Source: ZLKRG44 sp964555705 (lineage in GTDB: Bacteria > Planctomycetota > Phycisphaerae > Phycisphaerales > SM1A02). Taken from it: a stretch of 17,223 nucleotides of DNA. A model generated the notes under the pieces. That model saw only the letters and a program-made list of their open reading frames with translations, was not told the DNA's origin and did no database searches. The stretch lies in assembly GCA_964555705.1 (NCBI GenBank), contig CAZKTN010000039.1, positions 1 to 17,223 of the forward strand. Reading direction: 5' to 3'. Position numbers and translations under genes: made by a program. Shown in pieces: positions 7,640 to 17,223 of this stretch (position 1 is its first letter; each line of letters starts with the position of its first letter).

Positions 7640-8564
7640 TCATCTCGGCGCGAACGCACCCGGCACCGCAAGCTGCTCGATGGTCCGGCACACGAGCCTC
7701 GCGGTGCGCGCCGCAAGATCCGCATCGATCCGCTCGACCTCGTCATCGACGGTGTGGTAGTCGGCGTGGTCCTCGACGCTCAGCAGCACCGACGGCACGC
7801 CCTTGGCGAGGAACGGTCCCTGGTCGCTGCGAGGCAGCCACTCGGGGTGCGTGTCGACCACCAGCGGGAGGCTGGCCTGTGGCGCCAGCTTCACAAGCGC
7901 GGCGGTCACCGGTGCGCCAACGTCGCCGCCATCTACGCGAATCGCGCCATCGTCCGACCTCGACACCATATCCATGTTGACGAGCGCCACCATCAGGTCA
8001 GTCGGCACGGTGGCATCACGCACGAAGGCTCGGCTGCCGATGAGGCCGGCCTCCTCCCCGGTGAAGGCGATGCAGAGGATGCCGACACCAGGTGCAGTGC
8101 CGCGCTCGCGTGCCTCGTGCAGCGCGTGGGCGGCGGCGATCATCGCGCACACGCCGCTTGCGTTGTCGTCGGCTCCGTTGAAGATTCGGTCATCGCCACG
8201 ACGTGCCGGCCGGAGATGGTCGAAGTGCGCGGAGATCGCCACGACAGGTCCGGTGGTCGCGGCCGAGGAGCTTGACGCGGTACCCGTACCGCCACCGGCG
8301 GGCGGGATCCACGCGACCACATTCGGCGAGGCGGACACATCGTCCGTAACCGCCACGAACATGTCGGTGCGGCCAGGAAGCGGCTCGAGGCCGGCATCCG
8401 CGAACCGCGCCGCGACCCAGCGCGCTGCGCGCCATCCGTCCTCCGACCGCCAGTGGCGGCCATTCATCTCGTCGGACGCAAGCTCGGCGATGTCGGCGCG
8501 GATCGAGCCAGCATCGATCGCATCGCATGGGTGCACGCCGGCAGCAGCGTGCGCATGCGCTCCC
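7640..8564 (-). CDS. M28-family zinc metallopeptidase (N-terminus lost in gap)
   Basis: The last 307 residues of an M28 aminopeptidase-type enzyme; the start lies in or beyond the N gap. Two-zinc ligands typical of M28 are seen in order: His in ISAHFDH, the bridging Asp in NGADDNASG, the catalytic and ligand Glu pair in FTGEEAGLIGS, Asp in VNMDMVSRS, and His in DYHTVDDEVERID. Ahead of the catalytic domain, 'MNGRHWRSEDGWRAARWVAARFADAGLEP' matches the usual M28 lead-in. A short Gly/Ser/Thr/Ala linker sits where some M28 enzymes carry a PA domain, so that insert is absent. The first residues (AHAHAAAG) may be the end of a signal peptide, suggesting export. It points the same way as the ATPase across the gap. 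It is not fused to it: the single frame that spans the Ns reads the wrong frame here. Confidence 0.87.
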
Positions 8565-8664
8565 NNNNNNNNNNNNNNNNNNNNNNNNNNNNNNNNNNNN
8601 NNNNNNNNNNNNNNNNNNNNNNNNNNNNNNNNNNNNNNNNNNNNNNNNNNNNNNNNNNNNNNNN
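8565..8664. other. Assembly gap of exactly 100 N
   Basis: A run of exactly 100 N, the usual scaffolding placeholder, so the real distance is unknown. It removes the N-terminus of the M28 peptidase and the C-terminus of the P-type ATPase. Whole genes could also be missing. Confidence 0.98.
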
Positions 8665-10493
8665 CCCATCGAGATGGTGACATTCTGGATGACGATGCGT
8701 CGTGCCGCGCGCGACAGCCCGATCACGAAGCCGACCTTGCTGAGGTCATCGGCCATCAGCGCGACATCCGCGGCCTCGAGCGCCACATCGGTGCCTCCAG
8801 CTCCCATCGCTACACCGACGGTCGCCGCCGCAAGCGCTGGAGCATCGTTCACGCCGTCGCCGACCATGGCCACACGCCCGTACGACGCCAGCAGCGCGCG
8901 CACCTCACCGATCTTCTGCTCGGGCAGCAGCCCCGCCTTCACGTCGTCGATGCCCACCTGGCTGCCGATGGAGCGGGCAACGCGCTCATTGTCGCCGGTG
9001 AGCATCACGAGCCGCGACACTCCCGCCTTCCGCAGACCCGCAAGCATCTCGCGCGCGCCGGGACGCACTGTGTCGGCGAGCGCCACCGCCCCGATCACCC
9101 GGTCTCCGTGCACCACCATGCTCACGGTCTTCGCCTGGTCCTGCAGCGCACGCACGCGCGGTGCGAGATCATCAGGCATCGCAGGCGCCTGAGTGCCGTC
9201 GAGCATCCCCGGTGCGCAGACCAGCGCGCGACGTCCGCCCACCACACCCTCCATGCCCTTGCCGGAGAGCAGCCGCACATCGGATGCCTCAAGCGACAGA
9301 GCACGCTCCTCGCGGGCGCGGCGCACGATCGCCTGGGCGAGCGGATGCGATGAGGAGCTGTCGACAGCCGCGGCAACAGCCAGCACCTCGGGCTCGGTGG
9401 CTCCCTCGGCTGCGATCACGTCGGTGGCCTCCGGCTTGCCGCGCGTCAGCGTGCCGGTCTTGTCGAAGGCGATCGCGCGTACGGTGCCCAGGCTCTCCAG
9501 GTGCGCACCGCCCTTGATCAGCACGCCTTTGCGTGCGGCCTGCGCGATGCCCGCGAGCATCGCGCTCGGCGTCGAGATCACCAGTGCACATGGGCTCGCG
9601 CCCACCAGCACCGCCATCGCACGGATGAACGCATCCGCGAACGTCATGCCGAACACGCCCATCAGCACGCCCACGAGCACGGGCACCGACACAAGCACAA
9701 TCGGCGTGTAGATGCGCGTGAACCGCTCCGTCATGCGCTGCGTCTGGCCCTTGTTCTGCTGGCTCTCCTCCACGAGGCGGATCATGCGCGCCATCGTGCT
9801 CTCCGACGCAGGCCGCGTCATCCGGATGCGTAGCGCGCCGTCGCCGTTCACGGTTCCCGCAAAGACACCATCGCCGACAGTGCGGTGCACGGGCACGCTC
9901 TCGCCGGTGATCGGCGACTGGTCGATGCTCGACGAGCCGTCCTCGACCACTCCGTCGACGGGGAGCCGGTCGCCTGGTGCCACTCGCACCACATCGCCTG
10001 CACGCAGCGCCTCGACCGGCAGCTCCTGCTCCACGCCCTGGCGCACCACGCGCGCGAACTTCGGCGTGAGCTGCCCAAGCGCGCGGATGGCATTGCGCGC
10101 GCGGTCTGTGGCGAATCCCTCAAGGCCATGGCCGAGCGAGAACAGGAACAGAAGCATCGCGCCCTCGCCCGGGCGTCCGAGCGCCACTGCCCCGAGCGCC
10201 GCCACAAGCATCAGCATGTCGACATCGAGCGAGAGCTTCAGCAGCTGCTGCACCGCATGGATCGTGGTGCGCCACCCGCCAGTGAGGCAGCTCGCGATGT
10301 AGAGCCCCATCACGGCAGGCTCGGGCACGCCTGAGAGCGAGCAGATCCAGCCGGCAAGCAGCAGCGCCCCGCAGATGAGCGCAGTCGCAAGGTCAGGATC
10401 GGCGATCACCGCACGCCAGAGGCTGGTGTGCGCAGCGGGCGCATGCGTCGAGAGCGTGCTCCCCGCCACGGAATGTCCGCAGCGGGCGCCCAT
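8665..10493 (-). CDS. P1B-type heavy-metal ATPase with SPC motif (C-terminus lost in gap)
   Basis: The first 609 residues of an inner-membrane metal-exporting ATPase. Visible marks are the actuator TGES at 196-199, the transmembrane metal site SPC at 300-302, the phosphorylated Asp in DKTGT at D344, the P1B-specific HP at 383-384, and GDGVND at 545-550. SPC, rather than CPC or CPH, is the mark of the P1B-4 group, whose members export Co, Fe(II) or Zn. The confirming HEGG-type motif in the last membrane pair is in the gap. No N-terminal cysteine-rich or His-rich metal-binding domain precedes the first membrane segment. The frame continues across the Ns into antisense peptidase sequence, which is artefact. 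The start follows the DUF2892 stop by three bases (TGA-CGA-ATG), implying coupled translation. Confidence 0.9.
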
Positions 10494-10496
10494 TCG

Positions 10497-10730
10497 TCAC
10501 ACAGGCGTGCGGAAGCCGAGCGCGCGCACGGCACACCAGCCCATCACGCCCTCGAAGATCATGAACGACCCGCCGATGATGGCGCTGAGGCCCACGATCC
10601 ACGGCCAGTTGCCCTCAAGGACTCCAGCAGCGCGCAGCAGGATGACGATCGCTCCCGCCGCTTCCACGATGATGCCCGCGAAGAGCCGTATGCGGCGGCC
10701 AGTGCGGTCGATGTTGCAGGTCAGCGGCAT
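10497..10730 (-). CDS. DUF2892 (YgaP-type transmembrane) small membrane protein
   Basis: A 77-residue protein with two hydrophobic segments (LFAGIIVEAAGAIVILL and WIVGLSAIIGGSFMIFEGVMG). It begins with the family-like CNIDRTGRRIRLFAG and ends GWCAVRALGFRTPV. This matches the small YgaP-like transmembrane domain. In E. coli YgaP that domain follows a rhodanese, which is absent here. The function is unknown. A GGAG Shine-Dalgarno lies at 10739-10736 on this strand, 5 bases from the start. It sits between the lipoprotein (13-base gap) and the P1B ATPase (3-base gap), so the three are probably one transcript. The two cysteines (C5, C66) could touch metal or thiols, which is speculation. Confidence 0.82.
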   Translation of the reverse strand: MPLTCNIDRTGRRIRLFAGIIVEAAGAIVILLRAAGVLEGNWPWIVGLSAIIGGSFMIFEGVMGWCAVRALGFRTPV

Positions 10731-10735
10731 GGGCT

Positions 10736-10739
10736 CTCC
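10736..10739 (-). promoter_or_regulatory. Shine-Dalgarno for the DUF2892 gene
   Basis: GGAG on the minus strand, 5 bases before the ATG at 10730. It is one of the few clear ribosome-binding sites in the window and supports this short gene. Confidence 0.7.
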
Positions 10740-10743
10740 ACAG

Positions 10744-11532
10744 TCACTTCGACGTGCGCGACGACTCGACCTGCGCCAGGATGAACCCCATCACGGCGTA
10801 GTCCTCTTCCGACCACTTCTGGCCCGTCATGAACTTGTCCATGGCCGCGCTGTGAATGTCGTACTCGGCTCGGAGGCGCGCGTACTCCTTGCGGCTCGAC
10901 TCGAGCGCTGCCTCGGAGGAGGTGTCGACCTGGAACGACGCCATCCTCATCTGGGCGGCAAGTCGCTCCTTTGCCATGCGGCGGTAGGGCGCGAAGCGGC
11001 CATCTCGCGCGAGCGCCGCAAGCCGCCGCGTCTCGGGATCTGTCGAGTCGGTGCCTCCGACATCGTCGGAGCCCTGTGCGGATGAAGAGCTCGACGCCGC
11101 TGCGGGCGCAGCGCCAGCCTGCGGTGCCGCACCCGACTTCGGCGCGGCACCCGCCTGTGCCGATCCCGCGCTCGCTGCCGAGCCCGAACCAGACGGGGTC
11201 GCTGCGACCTGTGCAGCAGCAGTCGCCGATGCGCTCGAGGGAGGCGCCGCACTTGATGCGGCCGCGCTCGTGGACCCGCTCGGGGCCGCATCCTTCGGCG
11301 CAGACATTTGTGGGGCTGTCGCCGCAGCGCCCGCGGGCATCGATCCGGCAGGTGCCGCAGGAGTCGACTGCGATGCGGCGCCGACGGCAGTGGCAGGCGC
11401 TCCCGAGGCATCGCCGCCAGAGCCGGAGGCTGTCGGCGGCGGCGGCGCCTCATCCTTGCCGCAGCCGGCGGAAATCATCGCCAAACCAGCGCAACCGAGC
11501 GCAACCGCGACGCATCTGCAGCGAAGATCCAT
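10744..11532 (-). CDS. Putative lipoprotein with long Ala/Pro/Ser-rich linker
   Basis: A 262-residue protein not recognised as a known family. Residues 1-24 form a signal peptide with a lipobox-like ISAGC (lipidated Cys at 24), followed by GKDE. Residues about 29-160 are a low-complexity linker of Ala, Ser, Pro and Gly (for example GAAPKSGAAPQAGAAPAAASSSSS). Residues about 165-262 form the only ordered part. It is charged and helical in appearance (ETRRLAALARDGRFAPYRRMAKERLAAQ, then SSRKEYARLRAEYDIH) and probably alpha-helical or coiled-coil. ATG 11532 is preferred to 11571 because it places the hydrophobic core correctly. The layout suggests a periplasmic or outer-membrane-anchored domain on a flexible tether. 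It is the first gene of the minus-strand run leading to DUF2892 and the P1B ATPase, and divergent from the prepilin. Confidence 0.75.
   Translation of the reverse strand: MDLRCRCVAVALGCAGLAMISAGCGKDEAPPPPTASGSGGDASGAPATAVGAASQSTPAAPAGSMPAGAAATAPQMSAPKDAAPSGSTSAAASSAAPPSSASATAAAQVAATPSGSGSAASAGSAQAGAAPKSGAAPQAGAAPAAASSSSSAQGSDDVGGTDSTDPETRRLAALARDGRFAPYRRMAKERLAAQMRMASFQVDTSSEAALESSRKEYARLRAEYDIHSAAMDKFMTGQKWSEEDYAVMGFILAQVESSRTSK
11062..11450. repeat. Low-complexity coding stretch in the lipoprotein
   Basis: Irregular GC-rich repetition that encodes Ala/Ser/Pro/Gly runs (GAAP, PAG, SSA types) on the minus strand. It also keeps other frames free of stops, so the antisense frame here looks like a long alanine-rich protein; that is a composition effect. 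Confidence 0.6.
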
Positions 11533-11593
11533 GATGAGGAATGGTACCGCTCGGGCATTCGTTGGCCGCAAGGGCGCTGATATCCTCGATCAA

Positions 11594-12639
11594 ATGCACC
11601 GATCGCAGGCCAACCACAGGGCATTCACGGTCACCGAGCTGCTGGTGGTCATCGGCATCATCGCGCTGCTCGTGACCATCGTGGTGCTCGGCGCACAGAA
11701 GGTGGTGACCCTTGCCCGCGTCTCCAAGGACCTGAGCCAGCAGCGCGCCATCACGAATGCGCAGTCGGCCTACGCCACCGACAACAACGATGCCTTCGCC
11801 AGCAACCGGACGGAGGGCCTGAGCGGCGGCAGCCAGTGGAGCCAGGTGTCGTTCACGGTCAACATCAACGGCACGAACTACCCATATCTCCTGAACAACG
11901 GCAACACCAACCAGGACCGCTACCACTGCTGGGTTCGAACCTACGGGGCCAATGTCGCCAACGTGCCGGGCCAGGGCCAGACCGAGCGCGAGTCGGCCAT
12001 CACCTCCGGCGTGCTCTACCCGTACATCGGCAGTGTGGGCAGCTACAGGTCGCCCTACGACCCCACCAAGCGCCTGCGCAGCTACTCGATCAACTCCTTC
12101 GTGGGATCGACCGTCCCTGAGGACGCCGCCTACTACATCCAGAACTGGGCAAGCTGGATCGGCTGCAAGGGCATTGCCCCAGGCGAGTTCAACACCACGA
12201 AGCGCTCCAAGATCCCGCAGCCATCCAAGACGATCATGTCGATCATCGAGGACGACACTCGCCTCGCGGGTGCGAGCAGCGGCAACTACTTCAACAACAA
12301 CGGTTGGGTGATCGACCCGCGCGCGCCAGTAGGCACGCCAAATCAGGGCGCATGCATCGCTGGCGGATGGAACGGATGGATCGACTGGCCGGCCTTCTGG
12401 GACTCCAAGTACATCACGTACAGCTACGTCGACGGCTCGACGGAGTCGTACCAGATGATCAACCCCAACGTCGAGCGCGCGATCGTCGGTCCGCCGTTCC
12501 CTGGCGCTGACCACAACTACGCGCAGCCGCCTGACTCGGCCGGAAGCCCGTGGCGCCAGGACTGGATGCACTTCCGCGAGCGACTGCTTCCCGGCGTGAT
12601 CCCGCCGATCATCAACCGCTCGCTGATCCCGCAGTCGTA
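11594..12639 (+). CDS. Prepilin-like / type II secretion pseudopilin-family protein
   Basis: 348 readable residues with a class III signal: a short leader, HRA, then FTVTELLVVIGIIALLVTIVVLGAQKV with Glu at mature position 5. This is the N-terminal cleavage/methylation motif. The residue before the cut is Ala instead of the usual Gly. The rest is a soluble domain rich in Asn, Tyr and Trp of the kind abundant in planctomycetes (YPYIGSVGSYRSPYDPTKRLRSYSINSFVG). It is probably exported and processed by a prepilin peptidase; its assembly role is unknown. The open frame extends upstream to 11051 only because it is antisense to the lipoprotein. The final visible codon is TAN, interrupted by the gap. 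It is a stop if N is A or G, and Tyr if N is T or C, so the gene probably ends at or just inside the gap. Confidence 0.85.
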
Positions 12640-12739
12640 NNNNNNNNNNNNNNNNNNNNNNNNNNNNNNNNNNNNNNNNNNNNNNNNNNNNNNNNNNNNN
12701 NNNNNNNNNNNNNNNNNNNNNNNNNNNNNNNNNNNNNNN
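12640..12739. other. Assembly gap of exactly 100 N
   Basis: A placeholder of 100 N between the ends of two convergent genes, the prepilin-like gene and asnS. The asnS stop begins two bases after the gap. A strong terminator hairpin could explain the break, but nothing in the visible flanks shows one. Confidence 0.98.
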
Positions 12740-12740
12740 A

Positions 12741-14153
<1,413 letters not shown>

Positions 14154-14184
14154 GGTGCGCAGAGAGTAGGGGGTGATGATCGCG

Positions 14185-14820
14185 CTACGACCTGCCGTGG
14201 CGCGCGAGGAAGGCGCGCATCGCGTCGAGCAGCTCATCGGGATCGGCTGTCGCTGTGGCCTCCATGAGCAGGTGCACGCCTGGCAGGATCGTGATGGCGC
14301 GCGGCTGGGTCGGGCCGGTACCGGCGCTGGCACCGGCACCCGCACCCGCGCCAGCGATTCGCGCTGCGGCGGGCGGTGTTTCCTGAAGGTGCGCCGGCGT
14401 GTGTCCCTGAATGCCTGACCTGACCGATGCCGGGAAGTCACTTGACCCATCGGTCGTGCCCATCGACCCCGACTGAAGCAGGTCTCCGACCTGCTGCCAC
14501 AGTTCCTGGTCCGAGCGATTCGCCAAGCTGCGGGCAACATCCCCAAGGCGCGCGCCTCCGGCCTGGAGCAGCTTGGTCATCACCGCGCGCACGAGGTGCG
14601 TCGATCGGTACACCGCGCGGCGCCCACCGGCTCGGCGGGGTGGGGGCACGATGCCAAGCGTCTGGTAGTAGCGCATGGTGCGGCCATCGAGTGTGGGCCG
14701 GACCCGGCCATCGGGCTGCGGGCTCGTTGCCGCAGCGAGAAGTGCATTGGCCCGCTCGACCGCCTGATCGATGGACATCGACGCGTCGGGCACCCAATTC
14801 AGAGGGGAGGGTCGAGGCAT
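14185..14820 (-). CDS. MerR-type helix-turn-helix transcriptional regulator
   Basis: A 211-residue regulator. The MerR winged-helix core lies near residues 38-100: RTMRYYQTLGIVPPPRRAGGRRAVYRSTHLVRAVMTKLLQAGGARLGDV, where RYYQ-x-G and the GR-x-Y wing are the family signature. The N-terminal 37 residues are an unusual lead-in for MerR proteins, which normally start close to the first helix. After the core comes a variable segment, a Gly/Ala linker (GAGAGAGASAG, near 160-170), and a C-terminal motif (TILPGVHLLMEATATADPDELLDAMRAFLARHG) that may be an effector or dimer domain. No cysteine metal-sensor cluster is present, so the effector is unknown. ATG 14820 lies just past an AT-rich palindrome region and has no room for a normal leader if the nearby -10-like box is used. 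Confidence 0.82.
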   Translation of the reverse strand: MPRPSPLNWVPDASMSIDQAVERANALLAAATSPQPDGRVRPTLDGRTMRYYQTLGIVPPPRRAGGRRAVYRSTHLVRAVMTKLLQAGGARLGDVARSLANRSDQELWQQVGDLLQSGSMGTTDGSSDFPASVRSGIQGHTPAHLQETPPAAARIAGAGAGAGASAGTGPTQPRAITILPGVHLLMEATATADPDELLDAMRAFLARHGRS

Positions 14821-14827
14821 ATGAATG

Positions 14828-14865
14828 ACAGCAATATACTGGCAAGATACATCAGTTACAGCAAT
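14828..14865. repeat. Direct repeat ACAGCAAT, 30 bases apart
   Basis: ACAGCAAT occurs at 14828-14835 and again at 14858-14865, a spacing of 30 bases or about three helical turns. The second copy is the left arm of the palindrome. The spacing fits two regulator dimers on the same face of the DNA. Copy identity is seen directly; the binding role is inferred. Confidence 0.5.
14833..14864 (-). promoter_or_regulatory. Candidate promoter of the MerR-like gene with long spacer
   Basis: On the minus strand TTGCTG (14864-14859) and TATATT (14838-14833) are separated by 20 bases. MerR-family activators are known to act on promoters with 19-20 base spacers. The -10 box ends 12 bases before the ATG, so the transcript would have almost no leader. 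The palindrome overlaps the -35 box. The match to consensus is moderate and could be chance in this AT-rich patch. Confidence 0.35.
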
Positions 14866-14880
14866 TTGCTGTCGTAACTG
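14853..14880. promoter_or_regulatory. Nested palindrome upstream of the MerR-like gene, likely operator
   Basis: An outer inverted repeat CAGTTAC (14853-14859) / GTAACTG (14874-14880) encloses an inner perfect repeat ACAGCAA-T-TTGCTGT (14858-14872). The two centres are 1.5 bases apart. The block lies between the divergent MerR-like gene and the pseudo-receiver gene, in the most AT-rich stretch of the window. It is the natural operator candidate for the regulator and could act on both directions. Confidence 0.6.
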
Positions 14881-14929
14881 ACATGGCGGCAGGGCAGATG
14901 GGGCTGGGCACGCCAAGCGTCGCCTTCGC

Positions 14930-15565
14930 ATGGCAATCATGGATGCCCACTGGGGCTATGGATGGCACGCCGTTTGCACTACAGGCGAGGTCCACGCAGT
15001 TCCTATGGGCTACGCACTCCGATACCTGATCCCTGACAGCCCGCTCCCTGGCGGCGCGGGTCATGCCCAAGGCGGTCAGGCTGGGAATGCGGGCCACGGA
15101 TCCCACGGCGGCCGGCTCAACCTCCTGCTTGCCGACAGCGGCTGGCGCACCCCGAGTTTCGCCGACCAGCTCCCTCCGCTGCTTGCCCCGATGGGCGTTC
15201 ACTGCCTGCTCGCCCGCACCGCCCGCGAGGCCACCGTGATCGCCGAGCGCGCACTGGCCGCACGCGAGCGCATCCACATCGCTGTGATCGACGTCGAGAC
15301 TCCTGTTGACGAGTCGAAGTCGGGTCGCGCCCAGGCCGGCGGACCGCTTGTCCTTGAGCTTCTGCGCCGCATGGCTGCGCCGCCCGCGACCGTCGTGGTG
15401 CGTCCGCGCAGCCCCGTGATGCGCGACGCGAGCCGTTCGCTCAATGATGCGCTGCGCCAGGGCGCCTTCGCGGTGCTCGACCAGCCATGCCCTCTTGAAT
15501 CAATGCTCGAAGTGCTTCGTCGCGTGCTTGCGCGTCAGCACGGAGGGCACTGGCCCGTCGCGTGA
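14930..15565 (+). CDS. Degenerate response-regulator receiver-like protein
   Basis: A 211-residue protein with a probable CheY-like fold near residues 60-205: LNLLLADSG (strand 1), IHIAVIDVETP (strand 3 with D121 at the phospho-Asp position), ATVVVRPRSP (strand 4) and GAFAVLDQPCPLESMLEVLRRVL (strand 5 and helix 5). Key residues are missing. The acidic pair at strand 1 is Ala-Asp (D69), the Ser/Thr after strand 4 is replaced by Arg-Pro, and the invariant Lys before Pro is Gln185. It has no output domain and probably cannot be switched by phosphorylation in the normal way. The first 55 residues are unrelated and Gly/His-rich. ATG 15005 is an alternative start; neither start has a clear Shine-Dalgarno. 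It is followed after 54 bases by groES. Confidence 0.65.
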   Translation: MAIMDAHWGYGWHAVCTTGEVHAVPMGYALRYLIPDSPLPGGAGHAQGGQAGNAGHGSHGGRLNLLLADSGWRTPSFADQLPPLLAPMGVHCLLARTAREATVIAERALAARERIHIAVIDVETPVDESKSGRAQAGGPLVLELLRRMAAPPATVVVRPRSPVMRDASRSLNDALRQGAFAVLDQPCPLESMLEVLRRVLARQHGGHWPVA

Positions 15566-15607
15566 CGGGCCTCCACATCCTTCTTCTCACTTCCCACTTT
15601 CGATAAC

Positions 15608-15611
15608 GGAG
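15608..15611 (+). promoter_or_regulatory. Shine-Dalgarno of groES
   Basis: GGAG lies 8 bases before the groES ATG, within CGGAGACA. The same octamer and spacing recur before groEL. Confidence 0.75.
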
Positions 15612-15619
15612 ACAGCACC

Positions 15620-15916
15620 ATGGCAATGAAGGTTCGGCCCCTCGGAGACAAGATCCTCGTCAAGCGCGACGATCCGCAGACCAAGACTGACTCAGGCATC
15701 TTCCTGCCCGAGTCCAGCAAGGAGAAGCCCAAGCAGGGCAAGGTCATCGCCCTCGGCGACGGCCCGCTCAACAAGGAGAAGGGCACGCGCATGCCGTTCA
15801 CCGTCAAGAAGGGCGACACCGTCATCTTCACGACCTACTCGGGCACCGAGGTCAAGATCGACGGCGAGACCTACCTCATCATGACCGAGGAAGACATCCT
15901 CGGCGTCATCAGCTGA
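15620..15916 (+). CDS. groES: Co-chaperonin GroES (Cpn10)
   Basis: A 98-residue protein, the normal length. It forms the heptameric lid of the GroEL folding chamber in the cytoplasm. Family marks are KVRPLGDKILVKRDDPQTKTDSGIFLPESSKEKPKQGKV at the N-terminal half, including the mobile-loop region, then GDTVIFTTYSGTEVKIDGETYLIMTEEDILGVI. The codon at 15626 (MKVRPL) would also serve as a start, but the GGAG spacing favours 15620. It is the first gene of groESL, with 34 bases to groEL. No CIRCE element (TTAGCACTC-N9-GAGTGCTAA) is seen in the 54 bases upstream. Confidence 0.98.
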   Translation: MAMKVRPLGDKILVKRDDPQTKTDSGIFLPESSKEKPKQGKVIALGDGPLNKEKGTRMPFTVKKGDTVIFTTYSGTEVKIDGETYLIMTEEDILGVIS

Positions 15917-15938
15917 TCCGGAACACCAGACAACACAC

Positions 15939-15942
15939 GGAG
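15939..15942 (+). promoter_or_regulatory. Shine-Dalgarno of groEL
   Basis: GGAG lies 8 bases before the groEL ATG, in the same CGGAGACA context as groES. Confidence 0.75.
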
Positions 15943-15950
15943 ACACACAC

Positions 15951-17223
<1,273 letters not shown>

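Noticed and set aside
11051..11593. Alanine-rich plus-strand frame running into the prepilin gene
   Set aside because: It is the reverse of the lipoprotein linker; the prepilin leader and motif define a start at 11594.
14154..14546. N-terminal extension of the asnS frame
   Set aside because: It overlaps the MerR-like gene in another frame and AsnRS is already full length from 14153.
14835..14840. TATACT as a plus-strand -10 box for the pseudo-receiver gene
   Set aside because: A good -10 match, but no -35-like hexamer lies 16-19 bases upstream; left as unproven.
15566..15619. CIRCE or HAIR heat-shock operator before groES
   Set aside because: Neither TTAGCACTC/GAGTGCTAA nor CTTGAGT/ACTCAAG arms are present in this interval.

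Overview
The window looks like a metagenome-assembled scaffold from a planctomycete, most likely class Phycisphaerae. Base composition is very GC-rich. The first protein ends in a dockerin-like tail finishing in 'LLGAWGPCP', and there is a planctomycete-style prepilin-like protein (FTVTELLVVIGIIALLV). Two runs of exactly 100 N (8565-8664 and 12640-12739) are scaffold gaps of unknown true size. No tRNA, rRNA, CRISPR array, insertion sequence or integrase was seen. Apart from the gaps, no stretch longer than 300 bases lacks a gene.

Layout. 1-1260 (+) is the C-terminal part of a secreted Ca-binding mosaic protein cut by the left edge. 1320-2636 (-) is an MFS exporter, divergent from nagZ at 2635-3636 (+). 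3608-4051 (-) is mntR, whose 3' end overlaps nagZ. From 4071 to 7633 (+) lies a tightly coupled ABC operon for Mn/Zn uptake: binding protein, ATPase and two permeases. The mntR and ABC start codons are about 20 bases apart. A perfect 18-bp palindrome covers the ABC start codon and has the same half-site layout as the E. coli MntR box. 7640-8564 (-) is an M28 metallopeptidase cut at its N-terminus by gap 1. Beyond the gap, 11532 down to 8665 (-) reads lipoprotein, small DUF2892 membrane protein, then a P1B-type metal ATPase with an SPC motif, cut at its C-terminus by the gap. 11594-12639 (+) is a prepilin-like protein ending at gap 2. 14820 down to 12741 (-) carries a MerR-type regulator and asnS. 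14930-17223 (+) carries a degenerate receiver-domain protein, groES and groEL, the last cut by the right edge.

How the genes fit together. The centre of the window is a metal homeostasis block. MntR has all six Mn-sensing ligands at the B. subtilis spacing and probably controls the adjacent ABC importer. A P1B-type metal exporter lies a few kb away. The right end is a protein-quality block. The MerR-like regulator is divergent from a pseudo-receiver gene that leads into groESL, and the AT-rich gap between them holds a palindrome and direct repeats. Whether that regulator controls groESL is an inference.

I see no wholly new system. The best leads are the start-codon MntR operator, the MerR/pseudo-receiver/groESL arrangement, and the lipoprotein-DUF2892-ATPase operon.
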